A DNA stretch of 39,070 nt, taken from contig JANWVM010000021.1 in the NCBI GenBank assembly GCA_025056115.1, positions 1-39,070 of the forward strand, given 5' to 3'. This document shows positions 31,865 through 39,070 of this stretch, one piece after another (the stretch's first letter is position 1; every line of letters begins with the position of its first letter). Both the position numbers and the translations under genes were made by a program. The stretch is from Gloeomargarita sp. SKYG116. GTDB taxonomy: Bacteria; Cyanobacteriota; Cyanobacteriia; Gloeomargaritales; Gloeomargaritaceae. The notes below the pieces were generated by a model. It was not told the DNA's origin, did not search any database, and worked only from the letters and a program-made list of their open reading frames with translations.

Positions 31865-32059
31865 ATGGCGATGCGGACTTGGTTGGGTGATTTGTTGCGC
31901 CCGCTCAATTCGGAGTACGGCAAAGTTGCGCCGGGTTGGGGAACCACACCCTTGATGGCGGTCTTTATGGGTTTATTTTTCGTCTTTTTATTGATCATCC
32001 TGCAGATTTATAACTCGTCTTTGATTCTGGACAGCTTCAAGGTGGATTGGGGCGGTTAA
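31865..32059 (+). CDS. psbH: Photosystem II reaction centre protein H
   Basis: 64 aa. The N-terminal stromal part [29 protein letters not shown] and one transmembrane helix ([24 protein letters not shown]) with [11 protein letters not shown] match PsbH closely. It stabilises bicarbonate and QB-site function and the PSII dimer. ATG 31865 or 31871 (MRTW) are both possible; the former gives the usual MA start. Divergent from psbN, followed by a weak terminator and tatA. Confidence 0.96.
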   Translation: MAMRTWLGDLLRPLNSEYGKVAPGWGTTPLMAVFMGLFFVFLLIILQIYNSSLILDSFKVDWGG

Positions 32060-32067
32060 ACGTTTAT

Positions 32068-32096
32068 GGGGGTTGGTAAGCAGGCTAGCCCCCTTT
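32068..32096 (+). terminator. Weak hairpin terminator after psbH
   Basis: GGGGGTT (32068-32074) pairs with AGCCCCC (32087-32093, one G-U) over a 12-nt loop, followed by only TTT. Read-through into tatA is likely. Confidence 0.4.
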
Positions 32097-32109
32097 GGGA
32101 GGACAAACC

Positions 32110-32313
32110 ATGAACATTTTTGGGATGGGGCTGCCGGAGCTAGGGGTGATTGCAATTGTTGCACTCCTGATTTTTGGACCCCGCAAGTTGCCAGAGATCG
32201 GTCGCAGTCTCGGCAAGACGGTCAAAAGCTTCCAACAGGCGGCCCGCGAATTTGAAGAGGAATTCAAGCGGGAAGCGAGTGCTCTAGAAGCGGGAGAGGA
32301 CAAAAATAGCTAG
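32110..32313 (+). CDS. tatA: Twin-arginine translocase subunit TatA/E
   Basis: 67 aa. One transmembrane helix (LPELGVIAIVALLIFG) is followed by the FGPRKLPEIGRSLGKT hinge and an amphipathic helix (VKSFQQAAREFEEEF), then an acidic tail. It forms the pore of the Tat pathway that exports folded proteins, including cofactor-containing ones in thylakoid and plasma membrane. GGGAGG lies 8 nt before ATG 32110. The Tat-like leader protein at 2407 would depend on this pathway. Ends 4 bp into the 5'-nucleotidase 3' end. Confidence 0.93.
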   Translation: MNIFGMGLPELGVIAIVALLIFGPRKLPEIGRSLGKTVKSFQQAAREFEEEFKREASALEAGEDKNS

Positions 32314-33956
32314 TTTTGGATGCGTCCCAAGGGTGGGGGGCTAATCGGTGAACGGTTGCGGAAGTAGGCTTCCAAAGCGGCTATATCGGTAGGGCCAACG
32401 AGCCGGTTCTTTCCTTCCTGCAGCACCGTAAACCCATCGCCGCCATCGGCTAGAAAACTATTGACCGTCACCCGGTAGGTTTGGGTGGGAATCAGGGGTT
32501 GGCCGTTGAGCGTTATGTCTACGACCCGTTGCCCTGGGGGCCTATCTGGTCGCCAGCGATAGCGAAACCCCTGAGACACCTGCAAAATCCGGTTTTGGCC
32601 CGGCGCGGGATTGTCAAATTGTTGTTCTAGCAACGCCTTGATCTGCGCCCCCGTTAAGGTCATGGTCACGAGATGGTTCCCGAAGGGTTGCACGGTAAAT
32701 GCCTGGCCGTAGGTCACATGGCCCCCGTCGCCGTAGGTCAAATCCGCGCGAATTCCCCCTGGATTCATGAAGGCAATTACTGCTCCCCCGGTTTCTGGCG
32801 CTTGGGTGGCGGCCAACTGGGCGTCAGCAATGAGATTTCCTAGGGGCATCTCGCCGCTGGGGCTGGGTTGGCGCAGAATATCGGCGGTAATTTGCCCGAT
32901 GACGCGATTCGCCAGCGGGTCGGCAAAGACTTTGTACTGCCCAATCAAACGGGTCAGGGCGGGGGCTTTGGGAACATCGTGGGTAATGATGCGGTTATTG
33001 GCTCGCAGCGAACGCACGTCTTTTGTCCGGCGGTCGAGCACTAGGTTGATTTCCGTCACCATGCGGCCAAAGGCATCCGCGCTAGTCACCAGCCGACCGT
33101 CCACCACGCAGTTGTAGGCCCGGTGGGTATGCCCGGTGATGAACACATCCACTTCCCGGTCGGTGCGTTGGACGATGTCCACAATCGGGCCAGTGAAATG
33201 GCGACACTCGTTCGGACCGCCGGTGGTGAATCCCCCTTCATGCACCAATGCTACGATGGCCCGGACGCCCTGTTTCTTTAAGACGGGGACTAATGCATTG
33301 AGGGTTTCCGCTTCGTCTAGAAATTGTAATCCGGCCACAGCTTGGGGTGGGATAATTCGAGGCGTCCCTTTCAAGGTCATGCCGATAAAGGCCACTTTTA
33401 CGCCGGAAAACGTGTAGATTTGGTAGGGGGGTAAGATGGGGCGGTTGGTTTTTTCATCAATCACATTCGCGGCCAGATATTGGAATTTCGCTCCCTTAAA
33501 CGTTTCACCAGCGCGACAGCCATCTGTGGGATGACATCCCCCCTTTTGCAAGCGCAGGAGTTCGTCAACGCCCCGGTCGAATTCATGGTTGCCCACCGCA
33601 CTAACGGCTAACCCCATCGCATTCAACGCTTCAATCGTGGGTTCGTCGTGAAATAGAGCCGACAGCAAGGGAGTTGCGCCGATATTATCGCCAGCGGAAA
33701 CAAATAGGCTGTGCCGGTGTCCTTGCCGCCATTGTTGGAGATGGGTCGCCAAGAATTCCGCACCCCCTGCCGGCAGGCGTTGGCCATCTGGTAAGGCGAG
33801 TGTCAAATTGCCTGGCTCTAAATTTCCGTGAAAATCGTTAATCGCAAGTAGCTGCACGGTCACTGTATGTTGCTGGGCGAGGACAGGCGTTAACCCTAGA
33901 CACGTGACACACAAGGCTGCTAGTCCGAGCAATAAAGTTTTGACCAGGCGAGGCAT
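32310..33956 (-). CDS. Periplasmic bifunctional metallophosphatase/5'-nucleotidase
   Basis: 548 aa. A signal peptide (KTLLLGLAALCVTCLGLTPVLAQ) precedes the metallophosphatase domain: LLAINDFHGNLEP, SAGDNIGATPLLSALF, AVGNHEFDRGVDELL and FITGHTHRAYNC. A 5'-nucleotidase C-terminal domain (NPGGIRADLTYGDGG, TVNSFLADGGDGFTVL) carries the substrate-specificity region. It hydrolyses nucleoside monophosphates or UDP-sugars for salvage of external nucleotides. The first residue is ATG 33956. Tail-to-tail with tatA. Confidence 0.92.
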   Translation of the reverse strand: MPRLVKTLLLGLAALCVTCLGLTPVLAQQHTVTVQLLAINDFHGNLEPGNLTLALPDGQRLPAGGAEFLATHLQQWRQGHRHSLFVSAGDNIGATPLLSALFHDEPTIEALNAMGLAVSAVGNHEFDRGVDELLRLQKGGCHPTDGCRAGETFKGAKFQYLAANVIDEKTNRPILPPYQIYTFSGVKVAFIGMTLKGTPRIIPPQAVAGLQFLDEAETLNALVPVLKKQGVRAIVALVHEGGFTTGGPNECRHFTGPIVDIVQRTDREVDVFITGHTHRAYNCVVDGRLVTSADAFGRMVTEINLVLDRRTKDVRSLRANNRIITHDVPKAPALTRLIGQYKVFADPLANRVIGQITADILRQPSPSGEMPLGNLIADAQLAATQAPETGGAVIAFMNPGGIRADLTYGDGGHVTYGQAFTVQPFGNHLVTMTLTGAQIKALLEQQFDNPAPGQNRILQVSQGFRYRWRPDRPPGQRVVDITLNGQPLIPTQTYRVTVNSFLADGGDGFTVLQEGKNRLVGPTDIAALEAYFRNRSPISPPPLGRIQN

Positions 33957-34001
33957 ACGGGCATTTTCCCCAACACCCGCCGCAATTGTAGATGAAGAGA
34001 A

Positions 34002-34463
34002 CTACAAACTCAATCCCGTTTGAGCGGCAATATCCTGGGCGATTTCTGGCGGGACCGGTAGCACCGATAACCGATTGCCAGGACGAACAACCAGGAATTG
34101 ATGCGGGTTGTAGGATTGGCGCAATTGCTCCAGGGATAGGGGAGTTGGACACGTTTGTAAATAGCCGACTTCTACCGTCCACCAGCGGGGATTTGCGGGT
34201 GATGATTTGGGGTCGTAGTAGGGGCTTTGGGGGTCAAACTGCGTTGGGTCAATAATATTCACTTGGGTGATTTCCATGAGTCCCACAATGCCTGGCGGGT
34301 CCGCATTGGAGTGATAAAAAAAGGCGCGTTCCCCCACTTGCATTTGCCGTAAAAAGTTGCGGGCTTGGTAATTGCGAACCCCATCCCAAATCGTGCGTTT
34401 ATCTCGTTCTAAATCGGCGATGCTGTAGACGTGGGGTTCGGATTTCATGAGCCAGTAAGTCAT
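34002..34463 (-). CDS. EVE-domain protein
   Basis: 153 aa. The N-terminal MTYWLMKSEPHVYSIADLERDKRTIWDGVRNYQARNFLRQMQVGE, then ERAFFYHSNADPPGIVGLMEI, is the EVE/THYN1 signature. It forms a PUA-like pocket that binds modified cytosine or similar bases in nucleic acids. The genomic length is normal. ATG 34463; the frame is open to 34490. Divergent from lipA (57 bp between starts). Confidence 0.92.
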   Translation of the reverse strand: MTYWLMKSEPHVYSIADLERDKRTIWDGVRNYQARNFLRQMQVGERAFFYHSNADPPGIVGLMEITQVNIIDPTQFDPQSPYYDPKSSPANPRWWTVEVGYLQTCPTPLSLEQLRQSYNPHQFLVVRPGNRLSVLPVPPEIAQDIAAQTGLSL

Positions 34464-34520
34464 AGCGCTGTCCAAGCGTTGCCCTAACACCTTAGTCTAT
34501 CCTTTGCTACAGTGGGATTC

Positions 34521-35408
34521 ATGACAAAATCCCCCGTGAGAACCCGCAAACCGGATTGGCTGCGCACCCCCCTAGGACAAGGGCCAGTCTTTGGTCAGGT
34601 CAAGCATCTACTTCGAGATTTACGGCTGAACACCGTTTGCGAGGAGGCGTCCTGCCCCAATATCGGCGAGTGTTTTAGCCAGGGCACAGCAACGTTTTTG
34701 ATCATGGGGCCGGCCTGCACCCGCGCCTGTCCCTACTGCGATATTGAGTTTGTGAAGAAACCCCCGCCTTTAGACCCAGAGGAACCCGCTCGTTTAGCGG
34801 AAGCGGTGCGACGGTTGGGACTCCGGCACGTGGTGATCACGTCGGTGAATCGGGACGACCTGCCGGATGGAGGGGCGCAACAATTTGCCAACTGCATTCA
34901 CAAGGTGCGGGAAATTTGCCCTGGCACCACGATTGAAGTCCTGATTCCCGATTTATGCGGCAACTGGGAGGCCCTGGCGGTTATCTTGGCGGCGCAACCG
35001 GAGGTGCTCAACCACAACACGGAGACTGTCCCGCGGTTGTACCGGCGCGTGCGACCCCAAGGAGATTACCACCGCAGCCTGATGCTTTTGCGCAAGGCCC
35101 GGCAACTCTATCCCCGTACCTACACCAAATCGGGGCTGATGGTGGGACTGGGGGAAACCTGGGAAGAGGTGGTGCAAGTGATGCAGGATTTACGCCAGGT
35201 GGATTGTGACATTCTCACGCTGGGGCAATACCTACAACCGAGTCCCAAGCATTTGCCGGTGGCCCGCTACGTTCCCCCAGAAGAGTTTGCGGAATGGCGA
35301 CGTATTGGCGAAGCTATGGGCTTTTTGCAAGTGGTGGCATCGCCCTTGACCCGCAGTTCCTACCACGCCGCCGAAGTGCATCAACTGATGCAGCGTTATC
35401 CCCGCTAG
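34521..35408 (+). CDS. lipA: Lipoyl synthase
   Basis: 295 aa radical SAM enzyme. It inserts two sulfurs into protein-bound octanoate to form lipoyl cofactor. The auxiliary cluster motif is [12 protein letters not shown] and the radical SAM motif CTRACPYC (CX3CX2C). [26 protein letters not shown] and the C-terminal RSSYHA (serine ligand of the auxiliary cluster) are all present. ATG 34521 (MTKSPV); a GTG at 34512 is in frame. Cyanobacteria often carry two LipA types; this is the one used with LipB or Lpl-type supply, which cannot be told here. Confidence 0.95.
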   Translation: MTKSPVRTRKPDWLRTPLGQGPVFGQVKHLLRDLRLNTVCEEASCPNIGECFSQGTATFLIMGPACTRACPYCDIEFVKKPPPLDPEEPARLAEAVRRLGLRHVVITSVNRDDLPDGGAQQFANCIHKVREICPGTTIEVLIPDLCGNWEALAVILAAQPEVLNHNTETVPRLYRRVRPQGDYHRSLMLLRKARQLYPRTYTKSGLMVGLGETWEEVVQVMQDLRQVDCDILTLGQYLQPSPKHLPVARYVPPEEFAEWRRIGEAMGFLQVVASPLTRSSYHAAEVHQLMQRYPR

Positions 35409-35448
35409 ACCCGTATAATGCAGGACATTCGGTGAGGGCAGGTAAGCG

Positions 35449-35883
35449 ATGGATGAGTTCATGCAAGCGGCAATTGCCCAGGCGCGCCAGGGACTCGCTG
35501 AAGGCGGTATTCCGATTGGTTCCGTACTGGTGAAAGCAGGGCAAATTGTGGGCGCAGGACGCAACCGGCGGGTGCAAGAGAATGACCCTATTACCCACGC
35601 AGAAATTGATTGTTTACGGCGGGCGGGACGGATTGGTTCCTATCGCGATACCACCCTGTATTCGACGTTGATGCCCTGTTATTTATGCGCCGGCGCGGTG
35701 GTGCAATTTGGGATTCGGCGGGTGATTGTAGGGGAATCACGAACCTTTCAGGGCGCGCGAGAACTCATGGAACAACACGGAGTAGAAGTGATTGATTTAG
35801 ACTTGGCGGAATGCCGGAATCTGATGCAGGAATTTATCCAGCGTCACCCAGATTTATGGTACGAGGATATTGGGCAACTGTAG
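35449..35883 (+). CDS. Cytosine deaminase (CDA-fold nucleoside deaminase)
   Basis: 144 aa. The zinc motifs are HAEIDCLRRAGR (HAE) and PCYLCAGAVVQFGI (PCxxC). The context TTLYSTLMPCYLCAGAVV and the end EVIDLDLAECRNLMQEFIQRHPDLWYEDIGQL resemble yeast Fcy1-type free-base cytosine deaminases more than TadA. It would convert cytosine to uracil for pyrimidine salvage. ATG 35449 with GGCAGGTAAGCG before it. Not a tRNA deaminase: it lacks the TadA C-terminal region. Substrate is inferred from residue pattern. Confidence 0.85.
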   Translation: MDEFMQAAIAQARQGLAEGGIPIGSVLVKAGQIVGAGRNRRVQENDPITHAEIDCLRRAGRIGSYRDTTLYSTLMPCYLCAGAVVQFGIRRVIVGESRTFQGARELMEQHGVEVIDLDLAECRNLMQEFIQRHPDLWYEDIGQL

Positions 35884-36054
35884 CTAGGGATAGCAGGGGT
35901 AGAGGCACTTTTCACGACTAAGCCATTTATCTGGTTATCTCCTGGATTCCCAAACACAGCCCTGTCTTTGACTTTCCCCAGAGCAACAAGCCGCAGTCAC
36001 AGTCAGCCAACCCCCAAGGAATTGCCCTGCTTGGATAGAGACGAGCTGGAGCAA

Positions 36055-36075
36055 GAGAACGCTGAAACGGTTCTC
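36055..36075. repeat. Short inverted repeat between deaminase and fasciclin genes
   Basis: GAGAAC and GTTCTC, 6-bp perfect arms with a 9-nt loop, lie in the 230-bp gap after the cytosine deaminase gene. There is no T run, so a terminator role is weak; the rest of the gap shows no gene. Confidence 0.3.
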
Positions 36076-36113
36076 CTGGCCAGCCCACCTGTTTCTGGAT
36101 GGTTACTCCCCCT

Positions 36114-36662
36114 TTACTTCGGCAACACCACCCGGTCAATCACATGGATCACCCCGTTACTGGCGGGAATGTCGGTTCGAATAATGCGGGCGTTATCCAC
36201 CTGGGGCTGCCCCATGAGATTCACCGTAAGCAATTGCCCCTGTACGGTCTTGAGCGGCCCCGCCTTCAGGTCTTTAGACGTAACCCGCCCCGGCACCACG
36301 TGATAGGTCAAAATTGCCCGTAGCCTGTCCCGGTTTTCCGGTTTAAGCAGGCTCTCCAACGTCCCCTTGGGCAACGCGGCGAAGGCTTCATCCGTCGGTG
36401 CAAATACAGTAAACGGCCCAGGACCGGATAACACATCCACCAATCCTGCTGCCTGCACCGCCTGCACCAAAGTCTTGAACTGACCCGCCTGCTGCGCCAC
36501 TTGCACAATTGTCCCTTGAGTCGCCGCTTGTTGGCCGGGATTGCCCGTCGCCACAACTGATGCCTGCCCTCGCGCACCACAAGTACTGCCGGCCATAACC
36601 GGTCCAGCCTGCCACATACTCAACCCGAGAGCAACAGCCAACACCGTCCATGACTTCCACAT
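36114..36662 (-). CDS. Fasciclin-domain secreted protein
   Basis: 182 aa. A signal peptide ([21 protein letters not shown]) precedes a single FAS1 domain: [51 protein letters not shown] and [16 protein letters not shown]1 domains mediate adhesion or bind carotenoids and metals in cyanobacteria. GGAGG lies 8 nt before ATG 36662. The promoter region contains repeats (reported separately). Confidence 0.92.
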   Translation of the reverse strand: MWKSWTVLAVALGLSMWQAGPVMAGSTCGARGQASVVATGNPGQQAATQGTIVQVAQQAGQFKTLVQAVQAAGLVDVLSGPGPFTVFAPTDEAFAALPKGTLESLLKPENRDRLRAILTYHVVPGRVTSKDLKAGPLKTVQGQLLTVNLMGQPQVDNARIIRTDIPASNGVIHVIDRVVLPK

Positions 36663-36673
36663 AAACACAACCT

Positions 36674-36738
36674 CCAACGCCACTGATGTAAAGATGTAAA
36701 TGAATGTATATATTCGTCTAGTTTTATTACGGCGTTGG
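36674..36738. promoter_or_regulatory. Inverted and tandem repeats in the fasciclin promoter region
   Basis: CCAACGCC (36674-36681) and GGCGTTGG (36731-36738) are perfect 8-bp inverted arms bracketing A/T-rich DNA. Inside is a tandem GATGTAAA-GATGTAAA repeat (36685-36700), read on the minus strand as two TTTACATC units. Likely regulatory for the fasciclin gene; no exact promoter was assigned. Confidence 0.45.
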
Positions 36739-36755
36739 TCGGTGTCTGGTTTGCC

Positions 36756-37103
36756 CTAGGCACTAGGATTTTGCAATTCGGCGAGGGCGTCAAGGGCGTG
36801 GGTCGCATACATCAGAGCCGGGCCGCCGCCCATCATCACCGCAACACTCAAGGTTTCCATGATCTCTTGAGCCGTCGCGCCCGCCTGTAACGCTGCCCGT
36901 GTGTGAAACCCGATACAGCCGTCGCACCGCAGCACCACGCCAATGGCTAGGGCCATCAGTTCCTTGGTTTTGGTGTCTAGGGCGCCAGGGGCGGAAGCTG
37001 ACTTGCTCAGGGCATAAAACGCCTTCATGGTTTCGGGTACCGCTTGGGACAGTTGTCCCGTCCCCCGTTTAATCCGCTCCATTTCCTGCTGAAACGTGCT
37101 CAT
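36756..37103 (-). CDS. AhpD-like carboxymuconolactone decarboxylase family protein
   Basis: 115 aa. The core is ALAIGVVLRCDGCIGFHTRAALQAGATAQEIMETLSVAVMMGGGPALMY, with the CxxCxxxH active-site motif of AhpD-type alkylhydroperoxidases. The C-terminal helix and length fit. It should reduce peroxides or couple to a thiol donor. It follows the radical SAM activase gene by 11 bp, so the two probably share a transcript; a metabolic link is not evident. Confidence 0.9.
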   Translation of the reverse strand: MSTFQQEMERIKRGTGQLSQAVPETMKAFYALSKSASAPGALDTKTKELMALAIGVVLRCDGCIGFHTRAALQAGATAQEIMETLSVAVMMGGGPALMYATHALDALAELQNPSA

Positions 37104-37114
37104 GGCATCCCCTG

Positions 37115-37705
37115 TCAGTCGGCAACGAATTGGCCTAGAAAACCGGTAAAGATGCGAGTGCCGTCTTTCAAAACATGCACTTCCGCCTGGTTACTGGCCC
37201 AGTCCAGCCGGTTTTGGAGCGCTGGGTTGAACACATGCACCCGCTGGTTCCGTGACGACACTAGGGAATGGGGGTCGTTGACCGCCAGGGACGCCACGTA
37301 GGGACCATCTACCAAGATATCGAGCTGGGAAAGTAAATCAGCAGCGCCCGGTGGGGCTTGGGGGCTTTGCAACTCGGCGAGGGTGTAACCGCTAAAGGAC
37401 ATGACATTGCGACCGGCGGCTTTCACAGCCCGAGCGACCTGAGCCAAGGCCACTGCCTGGAGAAACGGCTCGCCACCGGAAAAGGTCACCCCTTCATCGT
37501 CGGGGTCGGCCAAAATCCAGTCCACCAGTTCTGGCACCGGCACCAGCTCGCGAATTTCCCAGGCCCAGGATTGGGGGTTAAAACAGCCCGGACAAGCGCG
37601 GTAACACCCCTGCACCCAAACTACCGCGCGTCGCCCTGGCCCGTTCACTTCGGAGCCATGCACCCGCCCCATGAGATTCACATAACCTGCGGGAATTTCT
37701 ATCAT
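37115..37705 (-). CDS. NrdG-like 4Fe-4S radical SAM activating protein
   Basis: 196 aa. The cluster motif is C-YRA-C-PG-C in VVWVQGCYRACPGCFNPQSW, with SGGEPFLQ and an NVMSFSGYTLAELQ strand as in small glycyl-radical activases. It would generate a glycyl radical or activate another enzyme, but no NrdD or glycyl-radical partner is in the window. Its size is close to NrdG. ATG 37705 (MIEIPAGYVN) was preferred; GTG 37735 in frame is possible. The C-terminal part (LVSSRNQRVHVFNPALQNRLDWAS) is unlike typical NrdG. Confidence 0.85.
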   Translation of the reverse strand: MIEIPAGYVNLMGRVHGSEVNGPGRRAVVWVQGCYRACPGCFNPQSWAWEIRELVPVPELVDWILADPDDEGVTFSGGEPFLQAVALAQVARAVKAAGRNVMSFSGYTLAELQSPQAPPGAADLLSQLDILVDGPYVASLAVNDPHSLVSSRNQRVHVFNPALQNRLDWASNQAEVHVLKDGTRIFTGFLGQFVAD

Positions 37706-37786
37706 CCATTTTTGCCGAGCACTTTCCTCTCTCACCTTAGCAATCCGGCCAACCCAACCCTGGCTTTTTTGGCAATCTCTTAACTT

Positions 37787-38491
37787 CTACACCGACAGAT
37801 AGCGTTGGATAATTTCAGCCGTTAATTCACTCGTGGGTCCCGCCGCCACAATCCCCCCTTTCTGCATGGCGTAGTAGAAATCCGCCTGCTTCACAAAATG
37901 CAAATGCTGTTCCACCAGCAAAACGCCAATGCCGCGGGTGCTGACAATTTGCCGGACTGCCGCTTCGATTTCCAGCACAATCGAGGGTTGAATTCCTTCC
38001 GTCGGTTCATCCAGCAGCAGGAGACGGGGATGACTGACCAGCGCCCTGGCAATGGCCAACTGTTGTTGTTGCCCGCCGCTTAAGTTTCCCCCCAGGCGAT
38101 GCTGCATGGTTTCTAGCGCGGGAAACAGGGTGAAGGCTTCGGTCAAAGCCCTCTCTTGCTGTGCAGCCGATGGTTCCGGATGGGCCGCCAGCCCCAGCAG
38201 CAGATTTTCCCGTACCGTCAAGCGCGGCAGAATTTCCCGGCCCTGGGGCACGTATCCAATCCCCAGTTTCGCCCGCGCGTAGGGAGGCAAGGGCAAAAGG
38301 GACTGATTTTGCCAGCGAATGTCCCCCTGGCGAGGCGTCAGTAAACCCATGATGGTTTTGAGGAGCGTGGTTTTCCCCACCCCATTCCGGCCAATCAAAC
38401 AGACAATTTCCCCCGGATTTACCTTCAGGTCCACCTGCCGGAGAATGTGGCTTTCGCCGTAAAAAACATCCAAGTTACTGACATGCAACAT
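37787..38491 (-). CDS. urtE: Urea ABC transporter ATP-binding subunit UrtE
   Basis: 234 aa ABC ATPase. LHVSNLDVFYGESHILRQVDL is the UrtE N-terminus. Walker A is CLIGRNGVGKTTLLKTIMG, the signature is LSGGQQQQLAIARAL, and Walker B is LLLLDEPTEGIQPS with LLVEQHLHFV. It energises high-affinity urea uptake with UrtD under nitrogen limitation. ATG 38491 overlaps the urtD stop region by 17 bp. It is the last gene of the urt operon read here. Confidence 0.95.
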   Translation of the reverse strand: MLHVSNLDVFYGESHILRQVDLKVNPGEIVCLIGRNGVGKTTLLKTIMGLLTPRQGDIRWQNQSLLPLPPYARAKLGIGYVPQGREILPRLTVRENLLLGLAAHPEPSAAQQERALTEAFTLFPALETMQHRLGGNLSGGQQQQLAIARALVSHPRLLLLDEPTEGIQPSIVLEIEAAVRQIVSTRGIGVLLVEQHLHFVKQADFYYAMQKGGIVAAGPTSELTAEIIQRYLSV

Positions 38492-39070
38492 CTGCCTGCT
38501 CCTGGCTACCCAAATAGACAGCAATCACGCGGGGGTCGGACTGAATCTCCGCAATCGTTCCTTCGCAGAGGACTGTCCCTTGATGCAAGACCGTTACTTT
38601 CTGAGCAATTTGCCGGACAAATTCCATGTCATGTTCGATGACAATAATCGAATGTTCCCCCGCCAAAGACAGCAGCAAATTGCCTGTTTTTTCTGTTTCT
38701 TCATCGGTGAGACCGGCTACCGGTTCATCCACCAACAACAAATCTGGTGATTGGGCAACCAACATACCGATTTCCAGCCACTGCTTTTCGCCGTGGGACA
38801 GTAAACCCGCCGGCCAGTGTTGTTTTTTTGCTAGGCCAATGAAGGCCAACAGGTCCTGAACCGACCGCTGTTCGGAAGGTTTGGGACGCCCCCACAGCGT
38901 GTGCCACAAATTCTTACGACGGTTGCTGGCCAGTTCCAAATTCTCCCGCACCGACAGTTTGAGATACACACGGGGCGTTTGGAACTTGCGACCTACCCCC
39001 ATGCGGGCAATAGCAAATTCTGGATAGCGGCTCTAGTCTTTTCCTTTGAACCGCACCTGCCCTGACGTTG
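38475..39070 (-). pseudogene. urtD: UrtD urea ABC ATPase, 3' part with in-frame amber codon
   Basis: The window edge cuts the 5' part. From the minus strand the frame reads ...TSGQVRFKGKD, then TAG (complement of 39033-39035), then SRYPEFAIARMGVGRKFQTPRVYL and on through LSHGEKQWLEIGMLVAQSPDLLLVDEPVAGLTDEE (signature and Walker B) to the stop at 38475. Both sides of the stop match UrtD without a frame change, and the family has leucine at the amber position. So this is either a nonsense mutation (for example TTG to TAG), a base-call error, or a suppressed codon. A restart at ATG 39002 would lack Walker A, so it could not be an active ATPase. Called a pseudogene tentatively. Confidence 0.8.

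Noticed and set aside
1-39070. CRISPR array or insertion sequence
   Set aside because: No regularly spaced repeats, transposase frames or terminal inverted repeats were found by eye.

Overview
The window is chromosomal DNA from a cyanobacterium. It encodes chlorophyll synthase (ChlG), allophycocyanin-B alpha (ApcD), photosystem II subunits PsbH and PsbN, demethylphylloquinone methyltransferase (MenG), an FdC2-type ferredoxin, the clock kinase SasA with its KaiB-like sensor domain, a LabA-type NYN protein, a cyanobacterial three-domain ribosomal protein S1, and the end of a urea ABC transporter (UrtD/UrtE). Most genes are fairly GC-rich and tightly packed, with ATGA/GTGA start-stop overlaps and many convergent pairs whose 3' ends overlap. 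A species cannot be named from the sequence alone.

Layout. 1-610: a gene tail and a DUF1269 membrane protein. 850-3728: a visibly more A/T-rich three-gene cassette made of a radical SAM/SPASM enzyme, a small protein with a Tat-like leader, and an unrecognised helical protein. It looks like a peptide-modification (RiPP-like) locus and is the best candidate for an undescribed system. 3766-4121: RNase P RNA, divergent from rpsA. 5210-9258: ABC-2 permease, chlG, a response regulator, bioD, an LptA-like protein and apcD. 9274-11851: a phage-endolysin-like lysozyme, FdC2, an FAD oxidoreductase and a small protein. 11852-12155: no gene, but two stem-loops. 12156-17247: pentapeptide protein, methyltransferase, PHP phosphoesterase, L32, CoaBC, DCC protein, Aat and tRNA-Glu(UUC).

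17299-24330: sasA, metG, labA, an LptC-like lipoprotein, menG, larC and a TPR-like protein. sasA and labA, both clock-output genes, flank metG. 24327-29147: RRM protein, an unknown protein, two tandem Uma2 nucleases behind tldD, an Rrf2 regulator and exonuclease III. 29217-35883: slipin, pentapeptide protein, a tandem-duplicated CobO-type ATPase, psbN/psbH, tatA, a 5'-nucleotidase, an EVE protein, lipA and a cytosine deaminase. 36114-39070: fasciclin, an AhpD-like protein, an NrdG-like radical SAM activase, urtE and the 3' part of urtD. The visible part of urtD is interrupted by an in-frame amber codon.

Caveats: starts were chosen by eye from Shine-Dalgarno sites, overlaps and family N-termini. 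Promoters, dyads and RNA structures are pattern calls without folding or expression data.
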